A DNA stretch of 64,000 bases from Stichopus chloronotus. Lineage: Eukaryota > Echinodermata > Holothuroidea > Aspidochirotida > Stichopodidae. Where the stretch lies: positions 10,182,444 to 10,246,443 of the forward strand of contig CM037848.1 in NCBI GenBank assembly GCA_021234535.1, read 5' to 3'. Under the pieces are notes generated by a model that saw only the letters and a program-made list of their open reading frames with translations, was not told the DNA's origin and made no database searches. Positions 1 through 11,200 of the stretch are shown one piece after another; the stretch's first letter is position 1, and each line of letters begins with the position of its first letter. Made by a program: the position numbers and the translations under genes.

Positions 1-1106
1 GGTTTATCATTGGCAGTCAAACTAATTGGCTTTGTGCCATATTGGAAGCTGCTGGACATATTTCCATATATCTGGTTGGATTTATTCTTCAGTTTCATAC
101 CAGGATTGAGTGAGATGGTTGGAATATATTTATGATGTTAAGATCTTTCGGGTGAAATCTGCCCTAAAAAAGTTTTTGATGACAAAATATGTGTGTAGTT
201 TTTGCCACCAATTTTCAAGAGGGGGGTGGGGAGCACAACATGATCTTGTGCAACCCCACCCATAGAAACTGTCCAGAATTTACATGCTAATGGTAAACTG
301 ATGCCACATAGAAACAGTTTCAAGCTTTATTTGAAGTGGCAGGAAGCCTATTGTCAACTTTTGGCCAAGCATAGCTATTCTGTGGGGGCAGGATTCTCTT
401 TAAGGGAGGCAGTCCCAATTTCAGGGAAAGTGGTAATTTTAACTTGAGGGCAGAGTGTCCTCCTGAACAGTGCTCCCCCCACCCTTCCTTGGAGAACTGT
501 GGATGTATTAACATGTATAAATATGGTAAACATATGTATGTGTTTCATTTCTGTCGTGGAAGCCTTGTATGGTCATCAAGAGGGGGGGGGTGCAAATGTA
601 ATCATGCTTTGTTCTTTTGTTTTAGTACTCAGTCAGTTGTGTGTCAAAGCATCTTGAAGTGTACATGTGTTTGTATAAAACGGTCTGTAAATATGTAGAT
701 GCATAAATTTATGTCATATGAGACACTAAATTATATTTTGAAATGTGTATTCATTAATTTGAAAAAAATTAAAACTCGATCATAATATCAACGGTGCATG
801 TCATGTGAATTGATTTTTGCTTTGATCACTGTCCATGGAAAAGGAGGCCTTATCAAGTGTATATGGACAAGTAAACCGTGTCAGCTATTATTTAAGCTCT
901 GTTATTTTCCAACCGGATGGCTGCCTCAATCCCCTGTTTACATCCTCTGTTACATTTCAAAGTTTTTTGACATAGATCGCTTTGATGACTGCTTTGAAGG
1001 TACTCTGTGTCAAGAAATTATGGGACATACTGTAGAAATGCCTTGTAAGCTGGAAGTAAAGAAAGACTGCTGATGGTTTTCACAGCTGTTATTAATAATG
1101 GACAGT

Positions 1107-1169
1107 CTGCCAGACACCGGTGACTAATGTCATTGCTAGGCTGCCAGACACTGGCGACTAATGTCATTG
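1107..1169. repeat. Two-copy direct repeat, 34-bp period
   Basis: A 29-bp unit at 1107-1135 recurs at 1141-1169 with two mismatches, separated by 5 bp. Both copies contain GACTAATGTCATTG. It is a small tandem duplication with no assigned function. Confidence 0.8.
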
Positions 1170-3843
1170 GAAGGGGTTAAAAAATACCTTTAGATTCCCA
1201 ATAAATCACAGAGTGCTAATGAGCTCTGCTAGTGATGTGATGGCAATCATGTATACAGTCTTTAAATTCATCTGTATAATCACATAAGACTGGAGATTTC
1301 AGAAAAGGAGAAAATTGTCTGGCTTGATGTTATATTAAGACTAGTCAGTCTAATGTGTCCTGCTGTTTTTGCCAAACATTCTCTCATATGGACAAATCTG
1401 CAATTGTCTGCACTCTAGGAAAAAGTTTCCAGCTGTCAGGATGGATCTCTTTTTGAGTGCCACATCGGCTGCCATGTCTTCCACTTTTGTACTCTCAGAT
1501 AATGAAGGAACAAGAAATATAGGCTGATTTCAATCACTTTATTAACATTCCACACAGCATGCAAACATATAATAACTATAGAGTATTTATGCACATTTAC
1601 TTTATATTCCATACACATATATGACTCACTAAGGCGTTCCGTTGAATGACATTAATTTAAAAGCCACCTTACTGAGGGATGGTGAAACAAGATTCCCTTT
1701 CACTCTTAGAGAATGGGATCTCACAGAATGGATTAAGACATTTTCTTGAGGATAAAAAAAAATTAATCCACTCCTTGCATGTCAATAATGATTAAAAGAA
1801 GCCATGCATGATGGTTACATGCAAGCCAACCCAGAGAGAATCCACATGACACGGTGTTCAAGAACTATTTTACCGTAATAATATTTTTGCATAGGACCAC
1901 AGTGTTTACCACATTAATTTCTCATGTGGCAACTGACCGGTCTGTTGACAACAATTGCATTTAATCCTCAGATCCTTTGATTGGTAACTCTCCAAATTAT
2001 TATGAAGTTCACAATCCAAAACATTTTTAACTTAGCTCTATTTTGGATTTTATCCAGATGGACCCTTTTACAAGCTGTAGCACCAAACGTTGTTTTACAA
2101 TGCTGACACAAACACTGGCATACGTTCACACATGTAGACTTGCCAACTTCAAAACCTGGAAATCACATTTCTAAACTGGTGAGCATTAAATCTTTTGCTG
2201 AACTCTAAAACTATTGACTTTTTGGCACAAGGATACATCTGCAATTAAATGATGACATAAAATCAGTTACGAAGCATTTATAATCTCAGTCTACATCAGG
2301 AAACATCTTGTGTTGCATCAGTGATTTTCATTGTGAGATCTTGCATTTTCACCGTTGAGAGGGTACCCAAAACCGAGAGACTGACAGTGAAATCTTGAGA
2401 GTTGGCAAATCTGTTCATGTGTGCATACAGTATGTGGGCATGTGTTCCTACATTATGTGCATACAGCATACACGTGTGGATACAGTATCTGTTAACAACA
2501 GGAACTTTCTAGTCCCCTTGATAGCTGGTAGTACTGAAAATAGGACAATAAATGACTGTGTAAATTAGAGCTGCGTTTAAGGGTTGGGAAACTCAAAACA
2601 ACACACTGTTAATTGTGGGACTAACGAGGTAGACCATAAATACGAAATAGATGAAAATATAATTATTATTTTAAATGCAAACTTGCTCATAGAAACAGAC
2701 AGACGGGGAGAAAAGTAAACATAGAAATGAAATTGAAATGTTTCAGGGGAGCTTCTAGTACTCCAATAATTTTGCTTTGTCCTGTTTACCAAGCACAACA
2801 GCACTTAACATGAACAGTAACATTTACAGTACACTATTTTGCAAGAAATGTCATACATTGAACTTACCCAGCAGTGTTACAAAAAAAAAAGCAAAAAAGA
2901 CATGATATTGCTTTTGTCATTGCAATTAGTACTACAGCTACACTATACAATATATGTGGCCACAAAATCAACTGCGAACAGAACGAGTGTGAGTGGGCTA
3001 AAGGCAAGAACACAACCTAACCATGAGAGGTCACATGAGCTATATCTACCAATCACAGCAAAGATAAGAAACAAATACGTGCGATAATTTGTGTGTTGCC
3101 ACCCTTTGCAATAGTTGATGGCCGGATTGACTTTTGAATCTGCTAGACCTGATGAAATGCACACGTGGAAGGCAGAAGGCTACAATAAGAGGCACCGGTG
3201 CCGAGTATAAATATCACATCCGACAAATGAAAAAGATTTTGCTTCAGAATACCCACCTTTTACGATGCACACATTTTCATCGCAAAAGGCTTGACAACCT
3301 ACCAAGGGAAGGTTCATGGCACTCAACATTAACACTTTTACCAGTTTCAGCTGATCTCTGTGGAGTACTTCCATCATCTGGGACACCTGGGTGACTTTTA
3401 CCTGGAATACTTATTTTCAAGTTAAAAGGAACATGAGCCGCCCCTACAAAAAAGGAGCAAATCACATATTTTTTTTCCACTGATTGAACAATTTGTGGCG
3501 TAGTACATATAGCAAGTTTAGAACATGAAAGACCACACAGTATTAAAGATTTTTTTTACAGACCAAAAAAGACTATTCCAAAAACACTTGCACAGACAAA
3601 CTTTACAATCATTGAACACCTGCCTGGCAGAGACTGTTACAAAAGCAAAGGACGAAGACGGAATAGCAAACTCAAAAAAAAACTTCAAAAAGTAATATAG
3701 AACGGAATGAAAATAATATATTGCACCAATACTGTTGACAGACAGTTTTAGAAATCCTTTTGCAAAAAAAAAACAGAAATCTTAATAAAGAAAAAGACGC
3801 TCAGGGTCAAACATTCCACATGAAGAAGGTAACAGATTTGATC

Positions 3844-4182
3844 TTAAAGGGAAATAAGGAGTTAAAAATGCACCAAGATGGTATACAAAGAAAATACAAT
3901 GTAATAATTGTGAAACCAATCAGTCTCTTCCATAAATATCTGCAAAAGCTTCGACTCCTCAAAATATTGTGCATAAGATGAGTTACAGAAGATGCATCAT
4001 TTGAAAGTCTGGGTGAAAAAATTATTCTTGAGCAACAAATAACTATGAGAGTTTTATTTCTTAGAAGAAGGTTATCATCCTTCCTTATTTGGAGTAATCT
4101 CTCATTCTGTGTCCGTACTTACTGGTTTTGAAAATATGTGCTATTTTTTTTTATGAAAAACAAATGCCTTATTTCCCTTTGA
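3844..4182. mobile_element. MITE-like element, family A (copy 1)
   Basis: Starts TTAAAGGGAAATAAGG and ends with the inverted complement CCTTATTTCCCTTT, giving terminal inverted repeats of about 20 bp. The interior aligns over its whole length with 25611-25963 (shared stretches include CATACAAAGAAAATA and AACAAATGCCTTATTTCCCTT). The right-hand TTAA is mutated (TTGA). The TTAA-type target duplication suggests mobilisation by a piggyBac-like transposase, which is inference. Confidence 0.7.
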
Positions 4183-5086
4183 CATCTGCAGAATACTTTA
4201 CATCACATGAATACCCAGTAACATCCGATAGCAACAGATCCATTCGGTGTTGTCACCGTTCAGAATGGACGACCAAGGAGAAGACGAGTGAAAGTTTTAT
4301 CACAACCGATTGAAATGGCAGCTCAGAAAATAAACCTCAGCTCATCACCAGATACATCACAATTTTGCAGATTGTGTTTTGCTTAAAAAGAAGCACCACC
4401 CACTAGAAAATTAGAGCAATAAGAATATTCAGGTTGCTATTAGCACTCTCATAAGGGCATAAGCAAATTGCAACTGTAAGCTTGGAGAATGTTGTATCAA
4501 ATATTTGAAAGGCATTATTTAAAGTTGAACCGATAGTTTTGAATGCCATTCCCCACTGTCAAATAGAACAAGGCTATAAAATATACCTTGTTAAAAGTAA
4601 ACTAAGAAACTTTAAACTTGTTCCACTTCAAATTAAAGTCGATATTTAATTTGAACCATGCCAAAGCTTTCCAACCGAGACATTACACTGAGTGTGATAT
4701 ATCAACATCTGTCTTCAATTAATTAGAATCTTAAATAAGATTTGTTTCCACAAGAATCAAACTGTGGACATTCAATACAAATAAGGTTCGATTTCTGATC
4801 GAGTTGATCAACGATATGACATCTCCATTTTTCGTATCACTGAAATACCAGATTCCCTCTCTGAACATCGCCGATCTTACGGCAGACTTCATTATGAAGA
4901 TCACTACGTTTAACAGTTGCAGAAAGCCATGGTCATTGAGATTATTCTTTGGCAGTATGATACACACAATTCACAAATTATTTGAGTTTGAGGACTCTTT
5001 ACGGATGACAACGATTAAAGCAGAAGGTCACATTCACAACATACAAAAATACCTGATTAATTAAGAACATCAATGCAAAGACGGAT

Positions 5087-5228
5087 TTACAATGCCTTAA
5101 GATTTTCATTACATATCTGTATGTAGCAAGCTTTGAGAGTTGTCATAAGAATTCCCAAACGGCCGTGGACGATCCTTGCATCCATTAAGTCTTCGATGAA
5201 CTGTATCTCCGATCCTAAATGAGGGATT
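5087..5228 (-). CDS. ALS2: ALS2 exon c25: terminal VPS9 exon with stop
   Basis: 142 nt, residues about 1599-1645 plus TAA at 5089-5087. Acceptor TTTTGTTCAG|AATCC. Encodes [16 protein letters not shown] and [14 protein letters not shown], matching the alsin C terminus (LGSEVHLIEDLMD, FTTLKACYYQI). It is separated from c24 by a 3.8-kb intron that carries a MITE and a retroelement relic. Confidence 0.96.
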
Positions 5229-8200
5229 CTGAACAAAAGGGAGAAAGAGAGATAAGAAAATATTACAAGAAACTTACTTCACTTGCTGTCCATGATTGTA
5301 AAGTACTGACTACCTTCAATCAATGCACATTACCTTATGATAAAAGAAGCATCAAGTTTGAATTAACCCTCCCAATCATTTTATCCTCCGCGTTGCAAAC
5401 GAGGTGACTAATGTTTAATCAGCAGAGGCAATTACGAGAGCTTAGCATTCCCTACAAGATGTCACTTGCCTGTGTCAAATTTCCAACTTAACATTTTTCA
5501 TTTCTTGCATGTACACATCGTTGCCAACATTAAGTCTACCTTGTTCCCTGATTTCAGAGTTTCTGTTTGATTATCATTATGGATAACTTCCAACTGCTTC
5601 CTTTGGAAGAGTGTGCAAATTGCTAGAGATTTCTACCTTTTCAAAAATCTTTACATAAAGGGCAGAGAACAATAATATAGATTAATGACATTATTCATTA
5701 AAACGTCTGCACCAGAACCACGCAATTTCAAACAATGTCCTATCGCAATATAAAATAGCTTTAACTTTGTCAACAGTCCCGACGTACATCATGAGACAAT
5801 ACTACGCAAGCTTAAGCGCCAAGAAAGCAACAGCAGGCATGAAGTACTTATCTAGTAATGCCCCCCCCCCCCCAAAAAAAACAAAAGAACAACAGCAGCA
5901 ATGCTGCTGAATCTCAGTACTTTTCTTAATGTTCTGAATGTGTTAGAAACAGTTCTGTTGTGACTGAAGACATTAAAGGAGAAGGAAAGTCAGGACACTT
6001 GACACAGTTAAATGAGGGAGTAACATTTGGTGAACACCATCACCAAATTTCATTCAAATATGTTGTTTACTTTCCAAGATATTGCAATTTGAATGTTCAT
6101 GAAAAATTAATCAGGAAGCTGCCATTTTAAGATTGTGATGACATCACTGGACCACGTGTGATTGGAAAAGCTTTTGTTTTTCTTTATATTTTGCTGTCAG
6201 TATATTTTTAACAGGCATGCATAGATTCAAATCTGAGTATTAATGAATTGATTATTGCATGATACACCTCAGTAATTCAACACAAAATATGTATGAGTGT
6301 GTGTGGATTTGTAGTAATTTTAGGTAAAGAAAACAAAGAAATACATTAAAAATTCCTGCTATCTGTGGTTATGTGACATCATTATTCGACTTACTCAAGT
6401 TGGTTTACATTCAACTTGGGCAAAAATGGCAGCATCCTTCTCTGAATTTCAAAAGTGTGTAACTTGGACAGGAAACAATATTTCTGAATGAAACTTTGGG
6501 AAGTTGTTTGTCAAACACTTCTGTTTCATTTTGATAAACATGTTCCCAGGGTTTCCTTCTCCTTTAAAAACGCAAAAATGAAAAAAAAAAACAAAAAAAA
6601 CAGAGAAGTTTGAACCTGGTTGATACATCTGGTTGATATAATATTAGACTTCTGCCCCTTCAGTTCCTATTCATTCCATCCCTTTTAAGCAAGGAAAATG
6701 TATCCATTTATGTCAATTACCTAGTTGCTTCGGGTTTTGCGTCACCTTCTCTGAAAATATGGGCTGCTAAACACCTGGGACCAAAGCATTGTTCTCATCG
6801 AGCTAATTATGTAAGGATTAGTTGGATTTAATGATGTTGATATGTGAATGACATTGAACTGGAACTGCCTAACAAAGGAATGAAATATCTTCGAGCTAAT
6901 TGAGCTGTATATCTTCTTTTGAATTGGTGGGTTTTAAAGAATTAGCGGTAATTAAATTAAACGCACACCTGGCGTCCGACATTCTTCTTTTGTACTTTAT
7001 GCTGAAGTTGAGAACACACACAATTGAGTTGAAAATGTCAATAGCCTAGTACTTCGTTCTGCTATTACTCACTTCAATCATGGGAGATTGAAGGAGGAGC
7101 TTAACCAGAAAGCCAAAAGGCTTTGTGATTCCTTGCTACATGGTTATATTACAACAAACATGAATTATTCACATGACAAGTATAAGTTCAACTGCAGTTA
7201 TTTTTCTTGATACACCACAAGCCTTTAACCCAAAATGACCTTTATTTTGGTGACCTAAAATTACCGTGACATTTGATGTCCACCAAAAGCAATAGGGATC
7301 ATCTACCCAGGCCATACAACCCACACATCAAGTACAGTATGAGTATGACATCAGTCAACATTATCTCTGAGCTCCAAGAAACACACAGTAATCAATGCTG
7401 CTTCTAGTCTTGCCTGTTGTTAGTTGAATCAAATAACTCAACCTTACCTCATCTGAACTCAGCTTGTCTGCCATATTTACCTCAAAATTCTTCATAAAGG
7501 ACCAGAATGTTCCTGGGTCTCCATCGTATGGTGAAATTTCTGCCTTAGGTAATTCCAACGCTAATTTAAAAGTCAATTTCCTCCTTCAACCTTTTTAGTG
7601 CTTCCTGCCTCTCCTCAGTATAATGCTTTTGGCATTCCAACATCCAGCTTTCTGCTTGCTCAAATACTTCATCAGACAACAACCCAGCCAGATCAGCATG
7701 AACCTCTTCCATTGCCTCAAATTGGCGCTCTGCCTTTTGCAAATTTCCCTTTATCGACTCTGCGATAATTTCTTCCTTGTTACAAGTAGCTTTTAACACA
7801 CTCAAAGTCCTAATAAGTTGACCCTAAGTTATGATTCCTCCTCAATATTTTTGCTTCCCCCATCCTTTCCGACATTGTGAAATATGATTGAAAGCACTCC
7901 AATTTGATTGTTAAGAAACCTCGTCCTGCTACCAGCTGTCCCTCTGGATATTGATATTATCCAAATAAATGACAGAACAGATGGTATTTTATTTTCCTCA
8001 TTTTTTTTTATAAACCCATTAACATTCCAGTGCACCCACCTTATCTATCTGACCCCATGATCCCCCATACCAAGACTATCTCTCTGGACAACTTATGGCG
8101 GCCCCACACTAGAAGTTACTCACTAAGTTACAAATGCAGTACTTTAGGGAGCAATCCCATTGAGTTGACTGTGTGCGGACAGAATCAAAACTGAAATTGC

Positions 8201-11200
8201 ACAATGTAGACCCCGTATGCACTTGTACGGTAGTTTATAATAACCACAATAATGGTGTTTAGGCTATTATTATTGTTTTATAGTGAAAAATTATCCCTTC
8301 CTCTCTATTGATAAGCATTAAATTTCACAGGGTCATGAACCTGTTAATAACAGACAACCTTATCAAGTTTAAAACAAATCTGACCCACGGATAAGGAACT
8401 ATGGCAGTTTTAACATTTTTTATGTATTACCCCATAACCTCATTAATATGCAAGATTTGGACACCAAAAACAATAGGGATCATCTACTCAATAAGGGCAA
8501 CCTACTTGCCAAAAATGAAATTACTCAGAGTTACCCTTCTTGAGATAGAGTGTTTACGAGCAACCGTCACACACACGCACACACCCTTACATACACACAC
8601 ACAACATCAGGACTGCATAGATTCCCCTGCCTACAGCAAGGAATCAAAAACTACTGCCCAGTGTCCACCAATACAAACAAGGGATCGAAACATCTACGAC
8701 TTAAGCAAGCACTATGTGCAAAATGATAAGGAGAAGATCTATCTTTTCCAGATTTCAGGCACTTTTTGGTCAGTAGATTGCAAAAAAGACTTCTTATATG
8801 TATTTTCCTTCATTTTCTTGTCTGTATTTATTTTTTGCTTACATGCATAAAAACAAGATGGAGAAGTTAAGTGCACAACGACAACGCAAGGAGACCATGA
8901 CACCGTTTCAAAAGAAGATCAAAATGTCCGGCAAATAGCTCTATACATGTAATGTGTTGAGAAAAAAAGCAGCAAAAATGGGAAATATGGGAAATACTCT
9001 ACCTGGCTCTGGTAACCACGTACTGAAACAGAGGAAATAAATCATCCATGGACCAAACATGGCCCTTGTCCTGCTTGGTTTGAACGCATGAATCGATGGC
9101 TTCCATGGTGGACTCTATCACCCCGAGTTTGTCCGCTGGGCTGAATGCCGTGCTGTTTGAGAAAAAAAAAACCAGAAAGCCAAAAGGCTTTGTGATTCCT
9201 TGCCTTGATAAAATACATTTTGAACACAGCAGTTTGAAAACTGACATCTGTTTGATTCACACTTGTAAGAAGAAGGGCTCACAAGTGCATTTTTGTTTAG
9301 TTTCTTAAACCCAAAATATGAACCCCTTTTTGTTCTGATAAATTGTCTCATTCCTTTGTGCTGAAATGATATGATTCTTCTTGACGGTGAAGTGCCATAT
9401 GATAAATTAGTGCCAGGGAGATGGTAACATCAATCAACTCACAGGTACCATGTTGATACTTCTTGTTGGTCTTTCCAATCAAGGGAAAATGCAGTCACCC
9501 CAATCAGAGTTAGTATGCCCTGTTACTCTAGCTCATGATTGGTCTGTTTTGATTATGTGGTAATGTTCTTGTGAACTGTGAAATCCAAGGAGAATTTCGA
9601 CTTGCTTTCCCTATTGTTTGTAATAGCTATGCTCAAAGTGTCTTTAGAGGAGCTTGTAACAGAAGGAAATTAGCAAGACTTTGCTGCTTATTGAAAACAA
9701 ATTTTAGGGTAATATCGTGTAAACAAGGTTTTCAGGTTTTTAACCCCCGTGACCCCGGATGACCTTTGACCTCCACCAAAAGCATTAGGATTCTTTCTCT
9801 CAATATGGGGCATCTATGTACCAAGTTTGAGTACTGTCCAACTTTCCCTTCTTGAGATATCGTGTTAACAAGGTTTTCAGGTTTTGACCCACGGTGACCC
9901 CAGATGACCTTTGACCTCCACCAAAAACAATATGGTTCTTTCTCTCAATATGGGGCATCTATGTACCAAGTTTGAGTACTGTCCAACTTTCCCTTCTTGA
10001 GATATCGTGTAAACAAGGTTTTCAGGTTTTGACCCCTGGTGACCCTATATGACCTTTGACCTCCACCACAAACAATATGGTTCTTCCTCTCAATATGGGG
10101 CAACTATGTACCAAGTTTGAGAACTGTCCAACTTTCCCTCCTTGAGATATCGTGTAAACAAGCAAAGCCGTCACATACACACACACACACACCCACACAC
10201 GACATTACCATCGCATAGATTCCTTTGCCTGCCTTCGGCAAGGAATAAAACAAAGACGAAGAAAGGTCTTAAAGCATACAATGTAAAGTTTCCTGGAATG
10301 GTCGCTGCATGATTCTCTTATGATTAATCGGAAGCAAGGCAGTAAGGGAGGCCTAGGATTGTTTTTACATGAAGGAACTGTTTACTAGCCTTATCTAACC
10401 TTATCTTATGTAACCTTATGTAACCTTATCTTGCCTTACCTTGCCTTACCTTACTTTATCTAACCTTATCTCAAGTAAACTAACCTTATCTGCTCCAAGG
10501 TATGAATAGCCTCCAGATAAGAAACATCTTTCATTTCTTTCAGCTGAAAAAAAAAAGAAGTAAAAGTGCATGTCACACACAGGACAATAGTCCTATAACG
10601 TACTTAAGGCTGGGTCTACTGACTATGTTACTTTCTGCACACAAAATATGGAAAGTTACCCCCAAAAAGCATTATGAGATATGGAATATTGAATACATGA
10701 ATCACACTTGTGGAGAGACATGGAAAAAGAAGATGGAATGGTTGGGCAATGCTGTCTTTAAAATCACCGAAAGCAAAATAATGAATTACGTCCATGATTA
10801 TGTTGAGTTAAAATTTTGTTTCAACAGGTCATACAATGAGCCTTTTAAAATAATTTAATATAAAACTAAACAGAGTCTATGAGTATGTTGGGCTAAAATG
10901 TCACTCAACAAGTTAAAATGGCAGCAAGTATGTACCATAATAGTGAGAAAATTGCAAAGTTCACACTGTGAGGTATTGATAACAAAAAATGTATGAGAAG
11001 CAAAAACAAACCTTTGAAGGTTCTGAATACACAGCATCATCAAACAACCAGAATTTTCTGTCAGAATAAAAGAAGGTTGATAGGTTGTATAATGTGAGAA
11101 CATAGATAAATGTCAGTCAGTACAAAGCACTCCTGTGTTTTGTTAATCTAATCACTTACATGTGGGCAAAAACAGAGCTAGCTTGTGAATACACTGCATT

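Larger units (their letters stand above)
1..5086. other. Region downstream of ALS2; possible 3' UTR plus intergenic DNA
   Basis: No convincing protein-coding exon was found on either strand. Short open frames here are under about 90 codons, with no recognisable motifs. The part next to 5087 should be the ALS2 3' UTR. On the minus strand AATAAA hexamers lie at 4058-4053 (inside a MITE copy) and at 1543-1538, so a long 3' UTR is possible, but the end cannot be fixed from sequence. A two-copy direct repeat (1107-1169) and a MITE-like element (3844-4182) are listed separately. Confidence 0.5.
5229..9002. other. ALS2 last intron: repeats and relics
   Basis: No further coding exon of ALS2 is needed here by phase or homology. 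Contents: a C-then-A homopolymer block (about 5861-5882), a TTAA-flanked MITE (5973-6567), a short dispersed repeat (7104-7138), a diverged repeat copy (7215-7360), a BEL/Pao-like gag relic (7361-7805) and a further dispersed repeat copy with CA runs (8405-8661). Confidence 0.7.

Noticed and set aside
17..34. 18-bp identity between 17-34 and 59887-59904 (TCAAACTAATTGGCTTTG)
   Set aside because: No extended similarity around either copy; could be chance or a very decayed repeat.
8401..8850. 149-codon plus-strand open frame
   Set aside because: It covers a CA microsatellite and a dispersed repeat copy; the translation is low-complexity and has no splice support.
10388..10491. Interstitial telomere-like array
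   Set aside because: Units are CCTTATCTAA or CCTTACCTTG-like, not CCCTAA; it is a local microsatellite-type array.
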